Shown piece after piece: positions 6,291-13,751 of a stretch of DNA of 23,888 bases. The translations under genes and the position numbers were made by a program. The DNA is from a virus: the IMG/VR virus record IMGVR_UViG_3300048446_000878, positions 1-23,888 of that record; one strand, 5' to 3'. Below the pieces are notes generated by a model. That model saw nothing but the letters and a program-made list of their open reading frames with translations. It was not told the origin of the DNA and did no database searches. Within the stretch, counting starts at the first letter, position 1. Every line of letters starts with the position of its first letter.

Positions 6291-7889
6291 ATGTCTAAAA
6301 AATATAAATACACCGCAACTTTTGATAATGTAGTTTTCGCTTCAAGCGACATAGAGAAGTCCTCAATCAGTAAAGCTTCATTAGAATCTCTTAGGCCTTT
6401 AATTCCTCAAGATATAAACTTGGAAAAAAATATTGACCTTCTTGGGGTTGCCTTTAATGCTGCAGTGGTAAATAAATTTAATAAAAATGGAGATGGTATA
6501 GATAGTGAAGCGGCGGTAAAAATTAAAGATTTTTTTATTCATAAGCCCACTAATATAGAGCATGATCGAGATAAGATTGTTGGTCATATTGTTTCCGCAG
6601 GCTTTTCGAAGTATGATGATTCCTCCTCTTTAATGAGTGAGGATGAAGCTTTGATTGAAGAGAACGCTTACAATATTGCACTCGCAGCTGTAGTTTATAA
6701 AACAGCAAGCAAAGAATTCTCCGACCTTGTTTTAAGTTCTACTGATAAAGACAGCGATTACTACTCAACTGTTTCTGCTAGCTGGGAGGTAGGTTTTAAT
6801 GATTACGTTATTTCTGTAGGAGGTGATGATTTGTGCGATTCGACAATTATCTCCGACCCTCAAGAAGTTGAAGCTTATTCTCCTTATTTAAAATCTTTAG
6901 GAGGAAAAGGACTTTTAAAAGATGGAAGAAAAGTTAACCGACTTATTGTAGGAGAAATTTACCCCTTGGGTATAGGCTTTACTTCTAACCCCGCTGCAGA
7001 TGTAAAAGGTCTTATTGCAGACCAAGGAAGTCCGACTCCTGAAGTGTCTAGCAGTAATAAGCCGATCGACCAATTAATTACAAGAAGTAAAAAAACTTCC
7101 CATTCACCCAAAGAAAATGTACTAAACAAAGAACCTAATAATACTATTATGGATAAAGATCAAATTATAAATGAATTCCGAGCAGCTTTAGACGAAAAGC
7201 TTGGCAGCCAAGATTTTTCTGAAGAGAGTGTCGCAAGCATCTCCAAAGTTTTTATCGAAGCTATCCGAGAGAAAGGCGAACAATATGTCGCCGATCTCGA
7301 AAAAGCTAAAGCTGAAAAAGAAGAAGCTGTTCTGGCTCAAAATTCTCTTCAAGAGAAAATGGGCGAAGTTGAACAACAGCTACAGTCAACAAAAGAAAAG
7401 TTGACTTCTCTTGAAGAAGAAAATGCAGCTCGCGAAGCTGAGGTTAGATTTAATTCACGCATGGAGCTCTTGAACGAAGTTTATGAGCTTGATGAAGAAG
7501 ATTCCAAAATTGTGGCGTCTGAGCTTTCTAGTCTCGACGAAACTGAAGAGAGTTTCGCTGGATACCAAGAAAAACTAGCCAAGGTTTGGAAACACAAAAA
7601 TAAAGATTTCATTGCTGCTGAGCAAAAAGCATTTGAGGATCGAGTAGCTTCAGAAGTTGCAAAACGACTCGAAACCGTCGAGGCCGCAACAAAAGAAGAG
7701 ACACAAGTTGAGGTTTCTCAAGCATCAGAAGCTCAAGAAGAAAGTTCAGACGAAGTTTCTGAAGTTCTTGACTCTCTTGAAGTTGAAGAGGCTGCGGTTG
7801 TTAATAACAACGAAAGCTCTTCCGACCAAGTTTCCCTTAAAGATAGATTCGCAAAAACTTTTAAAGAATCTGTTAAAATTTCATACTAA
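6291..7889 (+). CDS. Prohead protease fused to scaffold
   Basis: The ATG at 6291 is preferred over the in-frame TTG at 6285, giving 532 residues. The N-terminal half looks like a prohead serine protease: KPTNIEHDRDKIVGHI supplies the catalytic His (His91) and STVSASWEVGF supplies the Ser (Ser162 or Ser164), with GEIYPLGIGFTSNPAA closing the domain at about 225-240. The C-terminal part (from about 287) is acidic, Glu/Lys/Gln-rich and predicted coiled coil (about 325-385), with Glu/Ser-rich segments, like head scaffolds. The protease would cleave scaffold and capsid subunits during maturation. An internal ATG at 7149 (MDKDQIINEF) begins exactly at the scaffold part and could yield a separate scaffold, as in lambda C/Nu3. 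It sits between the terminase and the decoration protein. Confidence 0.8.
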   Translation: MSKKYKYTATFDNVVFASSDIEKSSISKASLESLRPLIPQDINLEKNIDLLGVAFNAAVVNKFNKNGDGIDSEAAVKIKDFFIHKPTNIEHDRDKIVGHIVSAGFSKYDDSSSLMSEDEALIEENAYNIALAAVVYKTASKEFSDLVLSSTDKDSDYYSTVSASWEVGFNDYVISVGGDDLCDSTIISDPQEVEAYSPYLKSLGGKGLLKDGRKVNRLIVGEIYPLGIGFTSNPAADVKGLIADQGSPTPEVSSSNKPIDQLITRSKKTSHSPKENVLNKEPNNTIMDKDQIINEFRAALDEKLGSQDFSEESVASISKVFIEAIREKGEQYVADLEKAKAEKEEAVLAQNSLQEKMGEVEQQLQSTKEKLTSLEEENAAREAEVRFNSRMELLNEVYELDEEDSKIVASELSSLDETEESFAGYQEKLAKVWKHKNKDFIAAEQKAFEDRVASEVAKRLETVEAATKEETQVEVSQASEAQEESSDEVSEVLDSLEVEEAAVVNNNESSSDQVSLKDRFAKTFKESVKISY

Positions 7890-7908
7890 AAAATAGAAGA
7901 AAAAAATT

Positions 7909-8535
7909 ATGGCAAAAAGAATACTACCATACCGAGACTACAGTGAACACGATGTTGTTAATTTGTTTTCTCTTGATTTATCATCCGCAACAGCTGCAAC
8001 ATTGGCTGGAATGGTTTCTAATGGATCAGGAGATTTCGATGCAGGCGTTGTCGTTTCTGTAAGTGCGGGAGCTCTACCTGGTGAGGTTTCCGAATTGCGT
8101 GCTGGAACTAGCGATGTCCTCCGAGGATATTTAGGTGCTAGTTTTAGCGGAGCGCATATTGGATTCAACGGATACCCCGCTAACACAGGTATGACCGTTG
8201 CTCCTGCTGCTGCTGGCAGTCGTGGACTTGGAATCACATTACGTGAAACCTTGGCTTTCGACGAGAATGGAGAGAAAATGCTCTATTACAAACAAAAACT
8301 TGATGAAGCTCAAGGAGTTCTTCCTGGTCAAACAGTTCCTGTTTTGACAAAGGGCCTCGTTCTTCTCGCTGCAGGAGCTATAAGTGGCACTGTCGCACTT
8401 GGAGATGAACTTCAAGTCGCAACCGGAGGAAAGCTTGCTACGAAGACTACTGGTGCAGTAGTTGGATCTGTTATCGCAATCGGAAAAGAAAGCGATACTA
8501 CAGCTAAGAAATATCTCTGCAGAGTCAGCTTCTAA
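7909..8535 (+). CDS. Capsid decoration/stabilisation protein (DUF2190-like)
   Basis: This 208-residue protein is Ala/Gly/Val/Ser-rich. The C-terminal half (about 140-208) has the repeating beta pattern of capsid decoration proteins: GQTVPVLTKGLVLL, a Gly-rich turn, LGDELQVATGGKLA, then AVVGSVIAIG and a final strand. That pattern is familiar from DUF2190-type head proteins. The place between the protease/scaffold and the major capsid gene is where decoration proteins such as lambda gpD are encoded. It would trimerise on the expanded head and stabilise it. A weak purine-rich site (AGAAGAAAAAAA) precedes the ATG. The region that spans 20-130 is not assigned. Confidence 0.6.
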   Translation: MAKRILPYRDYSEHDVVNLFSLDLSSATAATLAGMVSNGSGDFDAGVVVSVSAGALPGEVSELRAGTSDVLRGYLGASFSGAHIGFNGYPANTGMTVAPAAAGSRGLGITLRETLAFDENGEKMLYYKQKLDEAQGVLPGQTVPVLTKGLVLLAAGAISGTVALGDELQVATGGKLATKTTGAVVGSVIAIGKESDTTAKKYLCRVSF

Positions 8536-8553
8536 GAAAGGAAATTTAAAAAA

Positions 8554-9702
8554 ATGAAAATTACTTTAGATAGAACACCCGAGCAAGTCGAGCTTATTAA
8601 AGCTATGGCTTCAAAGAATAGAGACGTGGCTTACGAAGCTCAAACTGCATTGGCTGAATTTATTGGCCCAGTTTTAGCAGAAGTTGTTAACACAGCTCCT
8701 ACTGTAAGTAACATGTTTACTAGTCTTCAGTTTAACAGCGAAGAGAGTCCAAGTATTCCATTGGATCTTTATCACGATATGACTGACGAAGATTACATTC
8801 AAGTTTGGAGTCAATCAGTTCCTGGTGGACTTCCTACTAACCAAGTCGCTCCATCACAAAGCGAGCTTAAGTTCACAACTTATACTCTCGATAGTGCATT
8901 GAGTTTCGACAAGCGTTATGCTTCTCGTTCTAGACTTGATGTAGTCAGCAAGACATTCACACGCATGGCTCAAGAAATTCTCCTCAAACAAGAGAAAACT
9001 TCTGCCAGCATGATCATGACTGCATTGGCTAACGCCACAACAAATAGCGAAAAACACGTTATGCGTTCTGCTCAATCAGGACGGTTCTTACTTTCCGACC
9101 TTAACAAGTTGTTCACCAAAGCGAAAAGAATTAATACTTCTTGGACCGGAGGAACTCCTGCTGAGCGTCGTGGACGTGGAATCACAGACCTTCTCGTTTC
9201 TCCTGAAATTGTAGAAGAAATTCGTGGGTTGGCTTACAATCCGATTAATAGTCGTGGAGGCGCTGGTGGCGTACCTACTGCCGGAGATGGCATTGCAGGA
9301 ACAGACAGTATGCGCGACGCTATTTTTAATAGCGCTGGCATTCCTGAGTTCTATGGCGTATCCATTCAGGAATATAACGAAATGGGCGCTGGCCAAAAAT
9401 GGAACGACGTATTTGACGTCGCTGCAGACACCACGGCCTATGCCGATCACTACGCTAGCGGAGGATCTACTCCAAAAGTGTTTGACGGAGGTACAGACAA
9501 AGAACAAATTCTTGTTGGTGTCGACCTTAGTCGTGAATCAATGATTCGTGCAGTCGCTACCGATTCCGAGTCCGGAGATGAGTTTAGTCTTGTGTCCGAC
9601 GATCAATTTGTAACACGTCAATCAAAGATTGGTTATTATGGCTCTATTGAAGAAGGCCGAATGATCATCGATGACCGTGTGTTACTTGGTCTTATCGTTT
9701 AA
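8554..9702 (+). CDS. Major capsid protein, HK97-fold
   Basis: This 382-residue protein follows the decoration gene and precedes a strong terminator. The N-terminal part (1-40) is helical and may be trimmed. The middle contains an extended loop followed by a long helix (about 120-155, SRLDVVSKTFTRMAQEILLK), like the E-loop and spine helix region of HK97-fold capsids. The C-terminal part has the Gly-rich P/A-domain strands with DLLVSPEIVEEIRGLA (about 210-225), VSIQEYNEMG and a last strand ending in VLLGLIV. A Shine-Dalgarno-like AAAGGA lies upstream of the ATG. Synteny with the protease/scaffold gene supports the call. The fold is recognised from pattern and context, not from an alignment. Confidence 0.82.
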   Translation: MKITLDRTPEQVELIKAMASKNRDVAYEAQTALAEFIGPVLAEVVNTAPTVSNMFTSLQFNSEESPSIPLDLYHDMTDEDYIQVWSQSVPGGLPTNQVAPSQSELKFTTYTLDSALSFDKRYASRSRLDVVSKTFTRMAQEILLKQEKTSASMIMTALANATTNSEKHVMRSAQSGRFLLSDLNKLFTKAKRINTSWTGGTPAERRGRGITDLLVSPEIVEEIRGLAYNPINSRGGAGGVPTAGDGIAGTDSMRDAIFNSAGIPEFYGVSIQEYNEMGAGQKWNDVFDVAADTTAYADHYASGGSTPKVFDGGTDKEQILVGVDLSRESMIRAVATDSESGDEFSLVSDDQFVTRQSKIGYYGSIEEGRMIIDDRVLLGLIV

Positions 9703-9730
9703 TTTAAACAAATTAACGTTTTATAAAATG

Positions 9731-9760
9731 TCCACCTCAGGAAACTGGGGTGGATTTTTT
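9731..9760 (+). terminator. Rho-independent terminator after the major capsid gene
   Basis: A 10-bp stem (TCCACCTCAG paired with CTGGGGTGGA, one G-T pair) closed by a GAAA tetraloop is followed by six T. It lies 28 bases after the capsid stop and is GC-rich against its AT-rich surroundings. It should end the high-level capsid transcript. Confidence 0.93.
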
Positions 9761-9772
9761 ATTTTATCAATT

Positions 9773-9784
9773 TACTATATATTA
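9773..9784 (+). promoter_or_regulatory. Candidate late-promoter element (12-base repeat, copy 2)
   Basis: This exact copy of TACTATATATTA lies just after the capsid terminator and 32 bases before the ATG at 9817, where a new promoter is needed to express the downstream genes. No TTGACA-like box is found at the right distance. A Shine-Dalgarno-like AAGGAAAAGG follows before the ATG. Confidence 0.4.
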
Positions 9785-9816
9785 GTGTATAACCCTATAA
9801 GGAAAAGGTATAAATT

Positions 9817-10236
9817 ATGGCAAACAAAAAAACAAAATCGAGCAGGTCTACTTCTTCGAAAAAAACTTCTACAGAAAAGAAAAGTAAACTTGACAATCTT
9901 CAACAAACAAATGGTAAAAGCTATGAAGATCAAGTCGCTAAGGCACGCGAACTTGAGGACATTTTAGGGATTGCAAAGATCAATCCATTCAAGACAAATG
10001 ATAAACGCGTATTCGCTGACATGTTGCAAGACATGAATCTTACAGATCTTCAATCCTTTGCTGTGAAAGTTGGAGTTTTCCCTTCTGGAAATAAAACGGT
10101 ATTAAAAAATAAAATAAAAAGAGCATTTGATTCTAGTCTTCACGGAAAAGGTAGTGTTCAAGTTATGGGAGAACCAGTTAAGCTTGACCCTTCTAATCCA
10201 AAGCATTCAAAGGTTATAGATTTCTTGAATAATTAA
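9817..10236 (+). CDS. Basic protein with SAP/HeH-like domain
   Basis: This 139-residue protein starts with a strongly basic Lys/Ser/Thr tail (1-25). A helical region follows. Residues 71-106 (DMNLTDLQSFAVKVGV, then SGNKTVLKNKIKRAF) match the SAP/HeH pattern: helix, Gly turn, G-x-K, then a basic helix, which binds DNA. Small SAP/HeH proteins are often encoded just after the phage capsid gene and act at the head-tail junction or on packaged DNA, so a virion or connector role is inferred. It has a good ribosome site (AAGG stretch) and stands first after the terminator, one base before the next gene. Confidence 0.5.
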   Translation: MANKKTKSSRSTSSKKTSTEKKSKLDNLQQTNGKSYEDQVAKARELEDILGIAKINPFKTNDKRVFADMLQDMNLTDLQSFAVKVGVFPSGNKTVLKNKIKRAFDSSLHGKGSVQVMGEPVKLDPSNPKHSKVIDFLNN

Positions 10237-10237
10237 A

Positions 10238-10756
10238 ATGGCACACGATCTGTTCCCAGATACAAACCTAGGAAAATTGGCTGTAAATATCTACGACCAA
10301 GAGATTGGATTTCATTCTCATGGAGAAGTTCGAAACTCAGAAGTAGGTTTAATATCTGGTTGGTTAGAAGGCCATTTGGGCGAGCTAAACAACTTAATAT
10401 TTACTTGCTTTAGCGGAGAAAGCCCTGCAGGTTTAAATCTGGAGGAACAGTCAATACTTAAAGAGATGTATATCTCTGAATATAACAGGAAGGCCCACAG
10501 GAGAGTTCTTAGGGGAATAGATGGCAGCAATGGAGATTCTGACTTTCAGGTAATCCGAGAGGGAGACTCTATGATTCAAAGAACCAATAAAAATGTTACT
10601 GCTAAATCGTATCTTGACGCATATGCTAAATCTCAAGAAAGAATCAAAGACCTTGTTTATGCATATAACTTGTATGGCGCCAAGCCAAGTCAGGTAGTAG
10701 GCAAGGACTCTCCTTCAACTAATCAAGGATCAAGTCTTGACGAATATTCTAATTAA
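10238..10756 (+). CDS. Hypothetical protein, possible head-completion/neck
   Basis: This is a 172-residue soluble protein without a recognised motif. The N-terminal half is helical with an aromatic start (FPDTNLGKLAVNIYDQEIGF) and an SGWLEGHLGELNNLIF helix; the C-terminal tail is Ser/Gly/Asn-rich and probably disordered. It begins one base after the stop of the SAP-like gene, so it is co-transcribed. The pattern of a W-L-E-x-H-L-G-x-L-N-x-L helix followed by EEQSILKEMYISEY recalls small head-to-tail connector proteins of tailed phages, and the position just after the capsid genes fits that. The function is not shown by the sequence. Confidence 0.4.
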   Translation: MAHDLFPDTNLGKLAVNIYDQEIGFHSHGEVRNSEVGLISGWLEGHLGELNNLIFTCFSGESPAGLNLEEQSILKEMYISEYNRKAHRRVLRGIDGSNGDSDFQVIREGDSMIQRTNKNVTAKSYLDAYAKSQERIKDLVYAYNLYGAKPSQVVGKDSPSTNQGSSLDEYSN

Positions 10757-10773
10757 TAGGTGTAAATGTAATT

Positions 10774-11268
10774 ATGAGCGAATTATCTGAAAATGACACT
10801 AAAAAAGTGAAATCCGAATTATTTCATATTTGGAAAAAAGCAAGAATCATGTATGAGTCTTTAAAGGAAAAGCCTTCTCTCGACGATTGGGTCAAGAAAA
10901 ATATAACTCAAGCTTACGAATTAATTGACGAAGCTATGAGATTTATTGAATACGAGGAAATATTTCCCAATAAAAAAGAAGAAACTCCTGAGAGCGAAAA
11001 GAATAATTTCTTATCTAATCAAGACAAAAGGTTTCCAGTTCCTGTAGCTCAAGAAGGAGGGGATCAATTTGTTACTCGCTGTATACTTGATGCCAACATG
11101 AAAAAAAGGTACCCTGTTCAGTCTGATCGCTTTGGAGCTTGCATGTCAATTTATAACGACAATCAAAAAGACTCCGCTGACCAACAGAATCCAGGAGAAA
11201 AATTTAAAGACCCCATGGAGGTTAAAGAACCAGAGCTGCCTGACCCTGTTAAGCCAATCCTTCCGTAA
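10774..11268 (+). CDS. Hypothetical protein at the end of the head module
   Basis: This 164-residue protein has a helical N-terminal half (about 1-65) with a W-V-K-K-N-I-T-x-A-x-E-L-I-D-E-A segment that resembles small helical proteins encoded near phage structural genes. A charged linker follows. Then comes a short Cys-containing part (FVTRCILDANMKKRYP, FGACMSIYND; Cys residues at about 106 and 126), then a Pro-rich tail. No catalytic motif is seen. An AGGTG site lies 11 bases before the ATG. The last 20 bp overlap, tail to tail, the end of the Clp gene on the other strand. Confidence 0.45.
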   Translation: MSELSENDTKKVKSELFHIWKKARIMYESLKEKPSLDDWVKKNITQAYELIDEAMRFIEYEEIFPNKKEETPESEKNNFLSNQDKRFPVPVAQEGGDQFVTRCILDANMKKRYPVQSDRFGACMSIYNDNQKDSADQQNPGEKFKDPMEVKEPELPDPVKPILP

Positions 11269-13735
11269 TATTATATACAATAGAATCTTTCAAGACTGAA
11301 AATTTTATTTCTTGATTTTCTTTTAATTCTTTACTTAAAATTAGTTTAGATAGTTTATTTTCTATATTCTTCTGAATTAATCTTTTTATTGGTCTTGCTC
11401 CCATTTTTTCTTCTTCAGCTTTCTCTGCTATAAGCTTGCATACCTTAGGGGTAATAGAAAGCTTTATTTTCTTGCAAGAAAGTTTACTTGATAAGTGATT
11501 GATTTCTATTTTTGTTATATCTTGAATATCCTTTGTAGAGAAGTTTTTAAATAAAATTATTTCGTTTAATCTATTTAGGAATTCAGGTCTAAAGAAAGTC
11601 TTTAGTTCTTCTTTAAGCTTTTCCATGTCTTTCGTGGGGCTCGATTTTTCCCCAAATCCGATGTATGGTTTTGCAACTTTTTCACTACCAATATTACCTG
11701 TTAATATAATTGTGCAATTAGCGAAGTTAATTTTTCTTCCCGAATTATCTGTTACCGATCCTTCTTCTAAAATTTGCAGTAATATGTTTAAAACTTCTGG
11801 GTGGGCCTTTTCGACTTCGTCAAATAGAACAACGCTGTAAGGATTTCTTCTGACTTTCTCTGTCAACTCTCCTCCTTCTTCGTAACCGACATAGCCAGGG
11901 GAAGCCCCAATCAACCTGCTTGCAGATATTTTTTCAGAAAATTCACTCATATCTATTTGTATAAGCTTGTTTTTATCTCCGTATATAAACTCAGCTATAC
12001 ACTTTGCGGTGTAAGTTTTTCCGGTCCCGCTAGCTCCGACAAGAAGAAAGCTTCCTACTGGCTTGTTGCTGTCCTGAAGTCCTGACTTGGATCTAAGTAT
12101 GCATTCTGAAATTTCTTGCAACGCTTCTGTCTGACCTACGATTTTTTTATTTAGTTTACTGAATAGCCCGAGCATTTTTTCTGAATCTTTCTTTGAGATA
12201 TCTGAAATAGGGACTCCGGTTCGAGAGGATACTACCTCATATATATCTTTTTTCTTTACAGATATTTTATACTTCATTGTTTTTTTCGCCCATTTGGATA
12301 TAATCTCGTCATACTTTTCTAGCAAGTCAAGCTGTTCGTCTTGCAGTATCGAGTAGTGAGAGCTAAAATCTTCAGAACTTAAGCTTGATTCTTTTAAGGC
12401 TAGGTCTTCTAGCCTCTGTTCAATATCTTTTGCGGCCTGAGGTCTTTCAATGTTTTTTATTTTAACTTTTGATCCAGCTTGATCAAGTATATCTATTGCT
12501 TTATCTGGGAATTGTTTGTCGAGTACATATCTAGAGGTCAAGTCTATCACTAAATCTAACACTTCTTCTGGGTAATGAATGCTATGAAATTCTTCGTATT
12601 TATGCTTGATCCCTTTTATTATTTCCCTAGCTTCTTCTTTTGTTGGCTCGATGACCTTTACAGCTTGAAACCTTCTGTCTAGAGCTCCATCTTTTAATAT
12701 TGATTTCTTGTATTCATCTTGCGTAGTGGCCCCTATGCACTTTATTTCTCCTCTTGCGAGCAAAGGCTTTAGTAAATTCGCGGCATCCATACTTCCTTCT
12801 GCACTTCCTGCCCCAACTAAGGTATGAATTTCATCAACAAAAAGAATAATATCTTTATTTTTTCTCACTTCTTCAATAATTAATTTCAACCTTTCTTCAA
12901 ACTGCCCTCTGTATTTGGTTCCAGCTATAAGGGATCCTAGGTCCAGGGAATATATAATTTTGCTAATAAGAAAATCAGAACATTCTCCTTTCGTTATATT
13001 CTGCGCTAGCCCTTCAACTATAGCTGTTTTTCCTACCCCAGGCTCTCCTAAGAGTACGGGATTATTTTTTGTTCTCCTGCAAAGTATTTCACATACGTCA
13101 TATATCTCAGAGTCTTTTCCTATAATACTATCGAACTTTCCCTGCAAGGCCATTGCGTTTAAGTTTGTTGCAAATTTTTCTAGGTTTTGAATTTTTGGTT
13201 CTTTTGGGGGTATTTTGGTTTTTATGGGCCTTGTTTTTTTGTGTCTTTCTGCGGTAGAGTCTTTTGATATATGAAGATATTCTCTTACTTGAGATATTAT
13301 ATCATTTTCTGAAGCGTTAAATGATTCAAAGTATTCGGGTATATTAGATTCTTCGTACTTTAATAAAGCTAGTAATATATGCTCTATTCCGACATATTCA
13401 TGTCCTAATTTTTCGGCTATAGAAGCTGATACTTTTAGCACTAAGTGAAAGTGTTCGTCATACACTGAGTCTACATCCTCCGGAGAAAAGGACTGAATGC
13501 TTTCGTTTTCTGAAACAATATACAGAGATTTTTCTATTTTTTCTTTTAGTTTTTCGTCATCAATTTGTAATAAAAATAGTATCTCGCTAAGGATTCCAGC
13601 GTTCAGGCTTACCATTCCGAAAAATAAATGATCTAGGGTCACATACTCATTTCCGTACTTTTGGGCAACTTTTTTAGCTTCATTGATTGCCTGCTGTGCT
13701 CGCGGCGTAAAGTTTGGTTTTGGCGTCATCTTCAT
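11249..13735 (-). CDS. ClpC/ClpA-type AAA+ unfoldase
   Basis: This 828-residue Hsp100 protein is complete. Two N-terminal Clp repeats (about 8-60 and 92-150) serve adaptor and substrate binding. The first AAA+ module has Walker A GEPGVGKT (230-237), Walker B ILFVDE (297-302) and the arginine-finger region DGALDRRF (349-356). A short middle helical region (about 430-490) follows, too short for the long ClpB coil, which excludes ClpB. The second module has GASGTGKT (567-574), VVLFDE (635-640) and sensor 2 GARPIKR (779-785). A tripeptide IGF at 692-694 sits where ClpC/ClpA bind ClpP, so docking to a host ClpP peptidase is likely. No ClpP gene is present in the window. It begins 16 bases after the polymerase stop, so it is probably the last gene of the replication operon. 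Confidence 0.88.
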   Translation of the reverse strand: MKMTPKPNFTPRAQQAINEAKKVAQKYGNEYVTLDHLFFGMVSLNAGILSEILFLLQIDDEKLKEKIEKSLYIVSENESIQSFSPEDVDSVYDEHFHLVLKVSASIAEKLGHEYVGIEHILLALLKYEESNIPEYFESFNASENDIISQVREYLHISKDSTAERHKKTRPIKTKIPPKEPKIQNLEKFATNLNAMALQGKFDSIIGKDSEIYDVCEILCRRTKNNPVLLGEPGVGKTAIVEGLAQNITKGECSDFLISKIIYSLDLGSLIAGTKYRGQFEERLKLIIEEVRKNKDIILFVDEIHTLVGAGSAEGSMDAANLLKPLLARGEIKCIGATTQDEYKKSILKDGALDRRFQAVKVIEPTKEEAREIIKGIKHKYEEFHSIHYPEEVLDLVIDLTSRYVLDKQFPDKAIDILDQAGSKVKIKNIERPQAAKDIEQRLEDLALKESSLSSEDFSSHYSILQDEQLDLLEKYDEIISKWAKKTMKYKISVKKKDIYEVVSSRTGVPISDISKKDSEKMLGLFSKLNKKIVGQTEALQEISECILRSKSGLQDSNKPVGSFLLVGASGTGKTYTAKCIAEFIYGDKNKLIQIDMSEFSEKISASRLIGASPGYVGYEEGGELTEKVRRNPYSVVLFDEVEKAHPEVLNILLQILEEGSVTDNSGRKINFANCTIILTGNIGSEKVAKPYIGFGEKSSPTKDMEKLKEELKTFFRPEFLNRLNEIILFKNFSTKDIQDITKIEINHLSSKLSCKKIKLSITPKVCKLIAEKAEEEKMGARPIKRLIQKNIENKLSKLILSKELKENQEIKFSVLKDSIVYNITEGLA

Positions 13736-13751
13736 TGATTTACACTCTAAA

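Noticed and set aside
7201-7404. Plus-strand Lys-rich frame inside the scaffold part, and a similar one at 7657-7896
   Set aside because: Poly-Lys/Leu composition arises from the GAA/AAA-rich coiled coil read in another frame.
7938-8237. Open frame of 99 codons on the minus strand inside the decoration gene
   Set aside because: The Pro/Ala/Thr-rich sequence is the mirror of Gly/Ala/Val codons of the decoration protein; no independent evidence.
9088-9507. Open frame of 139 codons on the minus strand inside the major capsid gene
   Set aside because: It is a shadow of the capsid frame: Ser/Val/Cys-rich, no motif, no ribosome site, and it lies fully inside a well-supported gene.
11280-11330. 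Possible hairpin (TCAAG...CTTGA) after the last plus-strand gene
   Set aside because: Only five pairs with a 16-base loop and no clean T run; too weak for a terminator.
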